DNA of 64,000 nucleotides from Mailhella massiliensis (lineage in GTDB: Bacteria; Desulfobacterota; Desulfovibrionia; Desulfovibrionales; Desulfovibrionaceae). The notes below the pieces were generated by a model. It was given only the letters and a program-made list of their open reading frames with translations. It was not told where the DNA came from and did no database searches. Below, one piece after another: positions 25,271 through 35,366 of the stretch. Numbering within the stretch: position 1 is the stretch's first letter; each line of letters begins with the position of its first letter. The stretch is from positions 1,002,406-1,066,405 of the forward strand of contig NZ_LT706952.1 of the NCBI RefSeq assembly GCF_900155525.1, written 5' to 3'. Made by a program: the position numbers and the translations under genes.

Positions 25271-25858
25271 CTAGCGCATGGCCCCCATGATGGACATGGC
25301 GGCATTGCCGAGCACATCGGCCAGCGTACCGGAAAGCGTTTCCTCGGGCAGAGCGGAACCGGGAATACCGGTCTTTTCCTGCTGGGAGGCGAAGCTCTTG
25401 GTCACCGCAGCCTGCTTCTGACTGTAGAGACGGGTCTGGATGCGGATGACGGCATTATAGGTGCTGAGGCTCTTTTCCGTAAGCCACACGCGTTCCACCA
25501 CGCCGCCCACGATGTAGTCGGGCTGCCCGGCCTGAGCCTGGGCCATGGAAGAGGCCACGGAAACCTGCGCGCCCTGACGGGCCAGTTCGTCGGCCAGAGA
25601 CTGACTTACCCATTCGGCCACGCTGGAGCCGGGCTGGAAGGGACTGCCGTCCTTGCGGGTGCCGATGTCGATGCGGCCGCGCTGATCCTCAAACACCACC
25701 ACGGTCACGCGCGGAGCCGTGGATACGGGCAGGACGGAAGAGCCGCTGGTATTGTACAGCAGGCGGACATTGTTCTGGGCCATGCAGCCGGTAAGGACCG
25801 TCGCGGCGAAAAGCAGCACCGCGCAGAAGGCCAGGGAAAGACGACGGAAATGGTTCAT
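25271..25858 (-). CDS. Outer-membrane-type lipoprotein of unknown function
   Basis: A 195-residue lipoprotein: the signal sequence ends in the lipobox LTGC (Cys25), followed by MAQNNV, so it is likely lipidated. The rest has a strand-rich region (APRVTVVVFEDQRG), then SLADELARQGAQVSVASSM and PDYIVGGVVERVWL. This resembles periplasmic lipoproteins such as the YajG family, which have a similar 'DxR' strand and a conserved G-x-V-x-x-W region. AGGAG precedes the start by 6 bases. It lies 70 bases downstream of the HtrA gene on the same strand and ends in a strong terminator, so the two may be cotranscribed envelope genes. Confidence 0.8.
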   Translation of the reverse strand: MNHFRRLSLAFCAVLLFAATVLTGCMAQNNVRLLYNTSGSSVLPVSTAPRVTVVVFEDQRGRIDIGTRKDGSPFQPGSSVAEWVSQSLADELARQGAQVSVASSMAQAQAGQPDYIVGGVVERVWLTEKSLSTYNAVIRIQTRLYSQKQAAVTKSFASQQEKTGIPGSALPEETLSGTLADVLGNAAMSIMGAMR

Positions 25859-25928
25859 ACCTTACTCCTGAAAAAGGGATGGACTATTCTAACGCGTTTG
25901 CGGGCAAGACGCAACGCGCCGTCGCGCC

Positions 25929-27257
<1,329 letters not shown>

Positions 27258-27394
27258 AGATTCACCATGGTTGAACGCCCCTCCGCTCACAGGAACGAAG
27301 GGGCACTGTCCATCCCGCCATGAACGGAGAAACAAAAGCCCTGAGCCTCTGCCTCTCCTTTTTCATGCGGACGAAAACATCAGACCGGAATACC

Positions 27395-27712
27395 TCAGCG
27401 CCGATGCACGAACGCGCCGTCCGGGCGGGAATCCGGCCGCGGTCTTGCCGCAGGCCGGGGAGCTTCGGGCCTCTTCGGCGGAGAGGAGGGCCGGTGTACG
27501 AACGTGGCGTCGGGACGCGGAGCCGGGCGCTGTACGGCAGGTTTCGGACGGGGGGCAGGCGGTCTTGCCTCCGGTCCGGACGGACGATGTACAGGGGGAG
27601 GCGGCGCATGATGGACGACGGGTCGCGGCGGAGGCGGCCGATGGTCGTCATACGGCTGCGGAACGCAGCCGACCAGCAGCAGACAGCTCAATACGACGGG
27701 GAACACTCTCAT
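27395..27712 (-). CDS. Small proline-rich lipoprotein
   Basis: A 105-residue protein starting MRVFPVVLSCLLLVGCVPQ, with the lipobox LVGC (Cys17). AGGAGG lies 6 bases before the ATG, which argues for this start over one 63 bases upstream. Nearly the whole mature part is low-complexity Pro/Arg/His/Ala (PPPPRPVVHHAPPPPV, then repeated RPAPRP-type units). This suggests an extended, cationic tether, perhaps binding peptidoglycan or another envelope polymer. It lies between the HtrA gene and the His-rich mini-lipoprotein on the same strand. Function unknown. Confidence 0.75.
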   Translation of the reverse strand: MRVFPVVLSCLLLVGCVPQPYDDHRPPPPRPVVHHAPPPPVHRPSGPEARPPAPRPKPAVQRPAPRPDATFVHRPSSPPKRPEAPRPAARPRPDSRPDGAFVHRR

Positions 27713-27949
27713 GAAAACCTCCTGAACGTCAGATTTTCCGATGCGCGCAGGCCGCAACGAAAAGAAGGTCTGCATAAACGTCGCTCAAAAAACTTTCCCC
27801 TGAACCTTGCTTCGGCCCCCCCCCTTCGGCGGGCACATGCCGCACCTTTCCGCAACAGGTACGTTTCCTTTCCGCAAGGTCCGTCCCGTGCGCCGCCTCT
27901 GCGGAAGAGCCCTTCTGCGGAGGGGCGGCGCCTCTCGGACGTCAGGAAT

Positions 27950-28105
27950 CTAGCGCCACCTCGGTCCGGGGTGTGCGGGAGGCGGGGGCATGGTCGAAGG
28001 GGCGTTGTAGCCGGGGCCTCCGTGATGACCATGGGGATGATGCCATCCGCAGCCCGCCAGAGCGAAGGCCGTACACAACACGGCGATCAGACAAAAACGA
28101 TACAT
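27950..28105 (-). CDS. Histidine-rich mini-lipoprotein, 51 residues
   Basis: A very short gene read directly from the sequence. AAGGAG precedes the ATG at 28105 and overlaps the region just after the kinase stop (13 bases away). The product begins MYRFCLIAVLCTAFALAGC, a signal sequence with lipobox LAGC (Cys19). A mature part of only 33 residues opens with GWHHPHGHHGG and ends in a Pro-rich tail. The dense histidines suggest metal binding at the envelope. Coupling to the two-component genes suggests it is part of that system's output or sensing. Homology was not checked. Confidence 0.75.
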   Translation of the reverse strand: MYRFCLIAVLCTAFALAGCGWHHPHGHHGGPGYNAPSTMPPPPAHPGPRWR

Positions 28106-28117
28106 GGGATCTCCTTT

Positions 28118-29674
28118 TTATTTCGCGTCCTTCGTCCGCCGGAAGGTGGCCGTGGCGCGCAGTCCTCCTTCAGGGCGGTTTTCCAGCGTCACGTCGCCGC
28201 CGTGCATACGGGCCATGCTCCGGGCTATGGAAAGTCCGAGTCCCGTACCGCCGGTACTGCGGTTGCGTGAACGCTCCACCCTGTAGAAGGGTTCAAACAC
28301 CTTTTTCAGTTCCGCCTCCGCTATGCCGGGTCCGCTGTCGGAAATGATGACGGAGAGCATGTCGTCCCCATCCACCACGTCCACAACCACATGCCCCCCA
28401 TAGCGCAGGGCGTTATCCATAAGGTTGGCAAGGCAGCGCTTCATGCTGAGCGGTCTTGCCGCAAGCGGCCGGATGGAGAACATCGCCTCGGGGTCCTGAA
28501 GCCGCGTTTCCAGCTGAATGTCCATGCCCATGTCCTGCCTGTCTTCCACAAGGCTCTCGATGAGCGACATCACGTCCACCATGGCCACGTTTTCACTCTT
28601 GCTGCGTGCGATGTCGATGGTGGTATCCATGATCTGCTGAAGTTCGCCTATATCCTTCTGCAGAGGGGCCCGCTGGCTTTCGTCGAGCTGTTCCACACGC
28701 AGGCGCATACGGGTAAGCGGGGTGCGCAGATCGTGCGATACTGCCGCAAGCGTACGTTCGCGCTCATCCAGAAACTCGCGGATGCTCGTCTGCATACGGT
28801 TGAAGGCCTGCGCAGCCTCCCGCACTTCGCTGGGACCCGTTTCCGGCAGAGCCGGAGTTCTGATATCGCGTCCGAAGCGGTCGGCGGCGCGGGCCAGCCG
28901 CCGCAGGGGCTTCACGCACAGATAGAAGGCCAGCAGGCTGATGGCCACGAAAAACATTTCAATGGCGATGATGCTCGTAAAAGGAAAGTACGGCATGGGA
29001 GGATATCCGGGAGCGGAATCCTCAATGACCACCCATGTGCCGTCATGCAGAGGAACCACGGCCGTGGCCTGATAGACGGAAGGCCCGGGATTTCTCTTGG
29101 CCTTGGAAAAATACTGGCAGACCGACTGCCCGAAGGACTCCATGGGACTCGGCAGATTGAGTTCGCTCACGGCAAGCAGCGCGCGGCGCGGCACCTCGTC
29201 GCCGCGCATCTTGTCCCCGTGCTTGCGGCCGTGATGCTGCTGCATACCGTCGCCGTACAGTCGGGCAAGAGAAAGGTTCAGCATGTATTCCATGAGCACG
29301 GAAGCCTCGCGCAGGTCCTCGTCCTTCACGGTAAGCACCGGACAGGAAGAGGTGAAGCTTACGAAAAAGCCCCGGCTGTTGAACTGCTCGCGCAGCACGA
29401 AGCGGATTTCCGCCGACGTGGAATCCAGAAGCGCCGCCACCTCCGCCATGCGGCGCGCCCTGTCGGCCATGAGTCCGCGCATGAAGTAGAAATGACGGGA
29501 TTCCCCTGCGTAGATGGTGGTGAGCAGCAGCATGGCGAAGAAGCCGCCGGAAAAAATGAGAATGAGCCGCGCGAACAGAGAATCGGGCGACAAACGCGAA
29601 AAAAAGCGGCGCAGGCGGGCAAGCGCCCCCCTGCCCTGCGACGAGATGCTCCTGCTTCCCGCAGCCATGGTCAT
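28118..29674 (-). CDS. Two-component sensor histidine kinase (EnvZ/CpxA-like architecture)
   Basis: A 518-residue inner-membrane kinase. Membrane segment 1 is at about residues 34-57 (ARLILIFSGGFFAMLLLTT). A periplasmic sensor of about 165 residues follows, and membrane segment 2 is IIAIEMFFVAISLLAFYLCV. HAMP comes next, then the HisKA phospho-acceptor in AVSHDLRTPLTRMR. The ATPase domain has its N box (NLMDNALRYGG), G1 (DSGPGIAEAELKKVFEPFYR) and G2 (GGTGLGLSIARSMA). The sensor contains a His/charged stretch (MQQHHGRKHGDKMRGDE), suggesting metal or pH sensing. The start overlaps the response regulator stop by four bases. Confidence 0.95.
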   Translation of the reverse strand: MTMAAGSRSISSQGRGALARLRRFFSRLSPDSLFARLILIFSGGFFAMLLLTTIYAGESRHFYFMRGLMADRARRMAEVAALLDSTSAEIRFVLREQFNSRGFFVSFTSSCPVLTVKDEDLREASVLMEYMLNLSLARLYGDGMQQHHGRKHGDKMRGDEVPRRALLAVSELNLPSPMESFGQSVCQYFSKAKRNPGPSVYQATAVVPLHDGTWVVIEDSAPGYPPMPYFPFTSIIAIEMFFVAISLLAFYLCVKPLRRLARAADRFGRDIRTPALPETGPSEVREAAQAFNRMQTSIREFLDERERTLAAVSHDLRTPLTRMRLRVEQLDESQRAPLQKDIGELQQIMDTTIDIARSKSENVAMVDVMSLIESLVEDRQDMGMDIQLETRLQDPEAMFSIRPLAARPLSMKRCLANLMDNALRYGGHVVVDVVDGDDMLSVIISDSGPGIAEAELKKVFEPFYRVERSRNRSTGGTGLGLSIARSMARMHGGDVTLENRPEGGLRATATFRRTKDAK

Positions 29675-30447
29675 TCCACCGTAATGGCGCTGGTGAACAC
29701 ATAGCCGTCACCGCGCACGGTTTTGATGAGCTTGTTCTCGCGCCCCTTGTCTCCGTCGCCGGTATCGCGCAGGCGGGCGCGCAGACGGCAGACCTGTACG
29801 TCGAGACTGCGGTCGAAGGGGCTGCGGTCGGTTTCCTGCCCCTGAAGTTCATCCTGAATGAAATCGCGGCTGAGCACCTTCTGCGGATGTTCCAGAAAAA
29901 TGGTGAGCAGCCGGTATTCCGCACCGCTCAGGTTCACCACCATCCCGCCGGGCGCAATGAGATGCCGGGCCGAGACATCCAGCGTCCAGCCGCTGAAGTG
30001 ATAGGCTTTTTCCGCGCGACCGGCTTCGGCCGAAACATCGGCCACCCTGCCGGAACGACGCAGCACGGCGCGTATGCGTGCCAGAAGCTCACGCGGCTGG
30101 AAAGGCTTGACCACATAGTCGTCGGCGCCGAGCTCCAGCCCCACCACGCGGTCGGCGGTATCGCCGAGAGCGGTAAGGAATATCACGGGAACGGAGGAAA
30201 GCCCCTCCGTGGCGCGCAGCCTGCGGCACAGGGAAAGCCCGTCTTCTCCGGGCATCATGATGTCGAGAACGACAAGATCGGGCTTCTCCTGCTCTAGGCT
30301 CTCGAACATGGCCTTGCCGCCGTCGGCCACACGCACCAGAAAACCGTGCTGGCGCAGATAGTCGGCCATAAGGTCGCGTATATCCTGATCGTCGTCGACA
30401 ACCAGCAGAGACAGAGAAGAAGTCTGGGAAAGTTCGGTATCGGGCAT
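29671..30447 (-). CDS. OmpR-family response regulator
   Basis: A 258-residue two-domain regulator. The receiver domain has the acidic pocket VVDDDQD, phospho-acceptor Asp62 (VLDIMMPGEDG), Thr in FLTALGD and Lys in DDYVVKPFQP. The C-terminal winged helix includes SGAEYRLLTIFLEHPQKVLSR and ends with VRGDGYVF, as in OmpR/PhoB proteins. It is the first gene of the regulator-kinase-mini-lipoprotein unit and phosphotransfer comes from the overlapping kinase gene. Targets are unknown; nearby envelope genes are candidates. Confidence 0.96.
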   Translation of the reverse strand: MPDTELSQTSSLSLLVVDDDQDIRDLMADYLRQHGFLVRVADGGKAMFESLEQEKPDLVVLDIMMPGEDGLSLCRRLRATEGLSSVPVIFLTALGDTADRVVGLELGADDYVVKPFQPRELLARIRAVLRRSGRVADVSAEAGRAEKAYHFSGWTLDVSARHLIAPGGMVVNLSGAEYRLLTIFLEHPQKVLSRDFIQDELQGQETDRSPFDRSLDVQVCRLRARLRDTGDGDKGRENKLIKTVRGDGYVFTSAITVE

Positions 30448-30598
30448 GGCAATAACCTCCGGGAGAGTCTGAATCGACTATAGCCGGGAGCGGGCCCGAA
30501 CGCACCTTTTTTCCTGTTACAATATGTTGCAGGAAACTTGCTTCTCCTTGCCCCGGCCTTCCCGGAACACGCACGGCAGAAAATCCGTTTTTTCCCGG

Positions 30599-31459
30599 TC
30601 ACTCCATGCTGCGCAGCCTTTCCTCCACCTCGTCGATGATGTAGCGGGGGGTGGAGGCCCCGGCGGTCAGTCCCACGGTACGCACGCCGGAAAAATCCGC
30701 CGCATTCAGTTCCGCAGCCGTTTCCACAAGCACCGTGGGCACGCCGCGCATTCTGGCAAGTTCCGCAAGACGGCGCGTATTGCCGCTGGACTTGCCTCCC
30801 GCCACCACCATGGCCTGCACGCGCGCGGCAACCTCTCCGGCTTCCTCCTGGCGTTCGCGCGTGGCGTCGCAGATGGTGTCGAGCACCACGAGGGAAGAAC
30901 CCAGGCGTTCCACAAGGCGGCGGTGCATTTCGTCGAAAATCAGCCTGTCCTGAGTGGTCTGGGCCGCAAGCACCACGGCCTTTCCCTCCGGGGGCGTTCC
31001 CTTCAGCAGCTCATCCAGCTCCGCAAGGGAGGAAAAGATACGGCTTCTTCCCGCCGCGTAGGAAATGAGTCCCCTCACCTCGGGATGTTCCGCCTCTCCG
31101 TAAAGCAGAAGCTCCCTTCCCGAAGCCGTGGCTTCGGCAATGGCGAGCTGGGCGTTCTTCACCCGGGGGCAGGTGGCGTCCTCCACCCTTGCACAGCGCC
31201 TGCGGAGTTCCGCCTCCACATCACGGGGAATGCCGTGGGCGCGGATGAGCACCGACATGTCGGCCTCGGCCTCCGCCACGGAACGCAGGCAGCGCACTCC
31301 CTTGCGGGCATAATCCTCCAGCACCTGAGGGTTGTGGATGATTTCCCCCAGCGTCGCCACCCTTTCTCCGGGCCGGGCCTCCACTATGGTGTCGAGCTTG
31401 TGCAGGGCAAGGGCGACGCCCATGCAGAAACCGGCATGACTTGCGCGTACGACGTTCAT
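30599..31459 (-). CDS. ispH: 4-hydroxy-3-methylbut-2-enyl diphosphate reductase
   Basis: A 286-residue IspH (LytB), the final enzyme of the MEP isoprenoid pathway. It converts HMBPP to IPP and DMAPP using a [4Fe-4S] cluster. The three cluster cysteines are in HAGFCMGV (Cys12), DATCPRV and DTICDAT. The conserved substrate-binding regions LGEIIHNPQV, AHGIPRDV, GEAEHPEV and SSGNTRRL are present. The length is at the short end typical of anaerobes. The start is 10 bases downstream of murJ, so the two are cotranscribed and link undecaprenyl precursor supply to lipid II flipping. Confidence 0.97.
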   Translation of the reverse strand: MNVVRASHAGFCMGVALALHKLDTIVEARPGERVATLGEIIHNPQVLEDYARKGVRCLRSVAEAEADMSVLIRAHGIPRDVEAELRRRCARVEDATCPRVKNAQLAIAEATASGRELLLYGEAEHPEVRGLISYAAGRSRIFSSLAELDELLKGTPPEGKAVVLAAQTTQDRLIFDEMHRRLVERLGSSLVVLDTICDATRERQEEAGEVAARVQAMVVAGGKSSGNTRRLAELARMRGVPTVLVETAAELNAADFSGVRTVGLTAGASTPRYIIDEVEERLRSME

Positions 31460-31469
31460 GAATCCTCCG

Positions 31470-33050
31470 TCAGCTTTGCTTCACGCGCCTTGCGCGCCGC
31501 AGGAAGGGAGAAGCCACCACATAAAAATAGTCGCGGTGGAAGAACCAGGCCAGCACCAGCCAGGACGCCACGAACAGCAGTCCGCCCACCAGCAGCACAA
31601 GGAACTGCTGAAGCAGCGGATGCTGCGAGGCAAGCAGGCGGAAACCGTCATGCATCACGGCAAGCATGATGCCGCAGCCGGGCATGGACATGAGCGCATT
31701 GCGCCATGCAAGGCCCCAGATTCCGGCAAAAACGCCCCCGGCAAAGCGCCTTTCGGCAATCACCAGCAGCACCAGGGCATACACGGCAATGCAGAACGTG
31801 GTCACGAGCGCCACGCCCCGCGCCCCCAGAAGAGGAATGAATACAAGGTAGCCGGGAACAGCCAGAAGCGTGGCCAGCGTACCCACCACGGCGGGGGTGA
31901 GGGTATCCTGCAGGGCATAGAAGGCCCGCCCCGTCACCTGCTGCAGCAGCCAGAAGGGCACGGCCAGCATCATGATCTGCAGAAGAGGGGCCGCCCCCAT
32001 GGTATGGGAGGTGGAAAAGCTGCCGCCCTCGAAAATGAATCCCAGCACAGGGCCGGACGCGGTGATCATCCATACCGTCACGGGAATGGCCACGATCATG
32101 CTGTTTCTCATGGTACGGCTGAGAGTGTCGCGAAAGGCTTCCCTGTCCCCGCGCGCCGCAAGCGAGGCGAGGAAGGGAAACGATGCCACTCCCGCCGCCT
32201 GGGCCACCACGCCCACGGGTACCATCATGATGCGCCGCGCGTAGTTGAGCAGACTCACGGCCCCTTCTCCGGCAAGGCTTCCGAAAATACGCACGAACTG
32301 CTCATCCAGCACCACCACGGACTGACCTATCATGAGCGGCAGGGCCATGAGCAGAAACTTCTTCATGAGAGGATGCGCAAGGCCGGGCAGAAAGCGGAAT
32401 CCGCCCGCGCGTACCGTGATGAAGGGGAGAAAAAACGCCCCCACGGCCGCCCCTGCGAGCACGCCCCAGCAGAAGCCTTCCATGCCCCGGACAAGGCCGA
32501 GATACGGAAGCCCCACGCCGAAAAGCAGGATGAAGCCGTTGTACAGAAGAGGCATGAGCGCGGGCACCGCGAACTGATGACGTATGTAAAGGATGGCGGA
32601 AAGGCAGGCTCCGGGCAGGAAAAAGACCTGCGCCGGCAGCACGATGCGCAGAAAGGACGTCAGCCTTTCGCACTGAGCGGCATCAAAGCCCGGGGCCACC
32701 AGCGGAGCCAGGGACGGGGCGGCCGCCCATGCCAGAACGGAAAGAACGCCTATGGACAGCGTGGCCCAGCAGAACACCGTGCCGAAAAAACGCCAGGCGT
32801 CGGCTTCATCCTCTTCAAATCGCCGGGAGAGCAGCGGAATAAGCGTGATGGAGACATAGCCCCCCGCCAGAAGATAATTCAGAAAATCGGGAACCACGAA
32901 GGCCGCAAAGTAAATGTCGGCCTCTCCCCCGGCGCCGAACTGCCAGGAAATGATCTTGTCGCGGAAAAGCCCCATGAAACGCGAGACGAGAACGCTGAAC
33001 GCCATGATAAGGGCGGCCGCGCCCATTTTCTGCCGTGAGGTAAGCGCCAT
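31470..33050 (-). CDS. murJ: Lipid II flippase MurJ
   Basis: A 526-residue polytopic protein of the MVF/MOP exporter superfamily with about 14 membrane segments, the usual MurJ size. It flips lipid II across the inner membrane for peptidoglycan synthesis. Family blocks include FSVLVSRFMGLFRDKIIS at the N-terminus, GGYVSITLIPLLSR, and GVASFPFLASLAARGD in the middle. It is upstream of ispH with a 10-base gap. The ribosome site (GGGCAG) is weak. Confidence 0.95.
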   Translation of the reverse strand: MALTSRQKMGAAALIMAFSVLVSRFMGLFRDKIISWQFGAGGEADIYFAAFVVPDFLNYLLAGGYVSITLIPLLSRRFEEDEADAWRFFGTVFCWATLSIGVLSVLAWAAAPSLAPLVAPGFDAAQCERLTSFLRIVLPAQVFFLPGACLSAILYIRHQFAVPALMPLLYNGFILLFGVGLPYLGLVRGMEGFCWGVLAGAAVGAFFLPFITVRAGGFRFLPGLAHPLMKKFLLMALPLMIGQSVVVLDEQFVRIFGSLAGEGAVSLLNYARRIMMVPVGVVAQAAGVASFPFLASLAARGDREAFRDTLSRTMRNSMIVAIPVTVWMITASGPVLGFIFEGGSFSTSHTMGAAPLLQIMMLAVPFWLLQQVTGRAFYALQDTLTPAVVGTLATLLAVPGYLVFIPLLGARGVALVTTFCIAVYALVLLVIAERRFAGGVFAGIWGLAWRNALMSMPGCGIMLAVMHDGFRLLASQHPLLQQFLVLLVGGLLFVASWLVLAWFFHRDYFYVVASPFLRRARRVKQS

Positions 33051-33202
33051 ATCTGCCCATCAACCTTTTTTTAAGAACTTACGCCGGAAACGGCCCGGCA
33101 TGTTCCGGCAAAAACCATGCCTTCCCATGCGGCCATCATGCCACAACCTGCCGCCATCGTACACTCGCCTCTTCCCGGCAGAATACCGGAAGGGAGCCCG
33201 CC

Positions 33203-33784
33203 CTACAGCGGAAGCCCGAAGGACCGGGCATGGGAGAGAATGCGCACGCTTTCCGGCGGAATGACCACATACTCGCGACTGAGCGGACGCCACGCATCGG
33301 TGAGCTTCGCATACGGAAGGCAGAAAAGAGCCCCCGCCTCCAGACTGCAGTCGAGAAAATGCAGCCCTTCCATGTCCATGTAATGGCCCACCGTCCAGTG
33401 ATCCACATAGGGTTTTTCCGAGGGCGGAGCAATGCGCAGGAAACGGAATACCGAAACAAGGGGCATGGGCGGACACGCACAGGAACGCAGCGTTTCCCAC
33501 ACCTCCTCGCTGGTGGCGTCCGCCGTAAAGGGAGCCCGTACCTGAAGGGAGGGAAACTCATTCCTGCGCACGTCGTCGAGCATATCATCCACCAGGGTCA
33601 GATAGTCGGTCTTGTGCTCAAGTATCCTGCGGAAATTCTCGGCGTCCGCGGCCTGCGCGGAAAGGGTGCGGTTGAAAATCCTGCGCGCCTGAAGCGGCCC
33701 GATGTTGAAAAGTACCTGAAGCGCATTGAGCACCGCGTACATGGCGCAGAAATTGTCGATTTTCCCCTGATAGAAAGGCTGCAT
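33203..33784 (-). CDS. Putative papain-fold cysteine peptidase-like protein
   Basis: A 193-residue cytoplasmic protein I cannot name. The N-terminus GKIDNFCAMYAVLNALQ resembles the Gln-Cys helix start of papain-like peptidases (Gln6, Cys13 followed by a small-residue helix). A later segment VDHWTVGHYMDMEG then LHFLDCS offers His129 or His134 and Asp145 as the other catalytic residues. This order (Q-C-H-D) suits the C39/C58-type fold. No signal peptide is present. It is a lone gene between murJ and metK. It could be an active peptidase, a toxin or effector domain, or an inactive relative. The call rests on motif order only. Confidence 0.5.
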   Translation of the reverse strand: MQPFYQGKIDNFCAMYAVLNALQVLFNIGPLQARRIFNRTLSAQAADAENFRRILEHKTDYLTLVDDMLDDVRRNEFPSLQVRAPFTADATSEEVWETLRSCACPPMPLVSVFRFLRIAPPSEKPYVDHWTVGHYMDMEGLHFLDCSLEAGALFCLPYAKLTDAWRPLSREYVVIPPESVRILSHARSFGLPL

Positions 33785-33900
33785 GGCAAACTCCCGGGCA
33801 GGCAGTGAAGCAAAAGGACCCTACGGCCCATGCCAGGCGCCATCCTTCTGTTTTCCTTTTCTTTCAGGGATAGCCTTCCCCTGTTATCCCGTCAAGGCGC

Positions 33901-33929
33901 TGGACAGTCTGCACAGCCCTGTGTATAGT
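33901..33929 (+). promoter_or_regulatory. Sigma-70 promoter of metK
   Basis: TGGACA at 33901-33906, a 17-base spacer, and TATAGT at 33924-33929 give a near-consensus promoter and a leader of about 110 bases. The leader contains an inverted repeat GGCATAT/ATATGCC (about 33942-33976) and a second GC-rich hairpin. I do not recognise a known SAM or SAH riboswitch in it. Confidence 0.75.
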
Positions 33930-34046
33930 ATCCCCCGAAACGGCATATTACCATAACTTGATATAAAGATATGCCCTCCCTGGGCGCTTCCAGCTCAAGG
34001 CGTCCAGCCCCGCCGCAGCCTCCGAGCGTAACTTCAAGGAGAGACC

Positions 34047-35222
34047 ATGATCCCCTCTAAAGGCAGATACCTTTTCACCTCCGAATCCGTCACTGAAGGT
34101 CATCCCGACAAGGTGGCCGACCAGATTTCCGATGCCGTGCTCGATGCCCTGCTGGCCCAGGACCCCGATTCCCATGTGGCCTGTGAAACGCTGGTGACCA
34201 CCGGCATGGCCATCGTGGCCGGTGAAATCACCACCAAGGGATACGCCGACCTGCCCTCCATCGTGCGCCGCACCATCCGGGAAATCGGCTACATCGGTTC
34301 CGACATGGGCTTCGACGCTCAGACCTGCGCCGTGCTCTCCTCCATCGACAAGCAGTCCCCGGACATCGCCCAGGGCGTCATCCGCGAGAATCCCGAAGAC
34401 CAGGGCGCCGGCGACCAGGGCATGATGTTCGGCTTTGCCTCCAACGAAACCGACACCCTCATGCCCGCGCCCATCTACTGGGCGCATCAGCTCTCGCTCC
34501 AGCTTTCCCGCGTACGCAAGAACGGCATCGTGGACTTCTTCCGTCCCGACGGAAAGACGCAGGTTTCCTTCGAATACATCGACGGCAAGCCCGTGCGCAT
34601 CAACAACGTGGTCGTTTCCACGCAGCATTCCCCCAAGGTCAGCCATGACGACATCGTGGAAGCCGTGAAGAAGGAAGTCATCCGTCCCATTCTGGAACCC
34701 ACCGGATACTTCGACGAGAAGAACTGCGAAATCTTCATCAACACCACGGGCCGTTTCGTCATCGGCGGTCCCATGGGCGACTGCGGTCTCACCGGCCGCA
34801 AGATCATTCAGGACACCTACGGCGGAATGGGCAACCACGGCGGCGGCGCCTTCTCCGGCAAAGACCCCTCCAAGGTGGACCGTTCCGGCGCGTACATGGC
34901 CCGCTATGTGGCCAAGAACATCGTGGCCGCCGGTCTTGCGGACCGCTGCGAAGTGCAGATCGCCTACTGCATCGGCGTGGCGGAACCCGTTTCCGTGCTG
35001 GTGCATACCTTCGATACCGGCAAGCTGCCCGATGAACGCCTCACGCAAATCGTGCGCGAAGTGTTCGACCTGCGCCCCTACTTCATCTGCAAGCGCCTCG
35101 ACCTCAAGCGCCCCATCTACAGCAAGACCTCCTGCTACGGTCACTTCGGCCGCGAACTTCCCGAATTCACCTGGGAAAAACGCGACGCCGTGGCTGATCT
35201 GCTCACCGCCGCGAAGATCTGA
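34047..35222 (+). CDS. metK: S-adenosylmethionine synthetase
   Basis: A 391-residue methionine adenosyltransferase making S-adenosylmethionine from methionine and ATP. Signature sequences are [13 protein letters not shown] (ATP/methionine site), [10 protein letters not shown] and [16 protein letters not shown] (phosphate loop). AAGGAGAG lies 6 bases upstream of the ATG. It is a monocistronic housekeeping gene with its own promoter and terminator. Its product also feeds the radical-SAM activase at 4043. Confidence 0.99.
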   Translation: MIPSKGRYLFTSESVTEGHPDKVADQISDAVLDALLAQDPDSHVACETLVTTGMAIVAGEITTKGYADLPSIVRRTIREIGYIGSDMGFDAQTCAVLSSIDKQSPDIAQGVIRENPEDQGAGDQGMMFGFASNETDTLMPAPIYWAHQLSLQLSRVRKNGIVDFFRPDGKTQVSFEYIDGKPVRINNVVVSTQHSPKVSHDDIVEAVKKEVIRPILEPTGYFDEKNCEIFINTTGRFVIGGPMGDCGLTGRKIIQDTYGGMGNHGGGAFSGKDPSKVDRSGAYMARYVAKNIVAAGLADRCEVQIAYCIGVAEPVSVLVHTFDTGKLPDERLTQIVREVFDLRPYFICKRLDLKRPIYSKTSCYGHFGRELPEFTWEKRDAVADLLTAAKI

Positions 35223-35250
35223 TCTGGAACGATACCAGAGCAATAAGCCT

Positions 35251-35292
35251 AAAAAAGCCCCGGCCTTTAAAACATGGACGGGGCTTTTTCCA
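35251..35292 (+). terminator. Rho-independent terminator of metK
   Basis: AAAAAGCCCCG pairs with CGGGGCTTTTT (35279-35289), with A-rich and T-rich flanks, so it can act in both directions between metK and the convergent sigma-54 regulator gene. Confidence 0.9.
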
Positions 35293-35366
35293 TTTTTCCT
35301 TCAATGCTCTCCCCGGCAGAAATAGGACGGTTCACCATTTTCTCCTTCCAGAACATACCTTCTGAT

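Noticed and set aside
33930-34046. Known SAM or SAH riboswitch upstream of metK
   Set aside because: I could not match the leader to any consensus core I know; kept only as a question.
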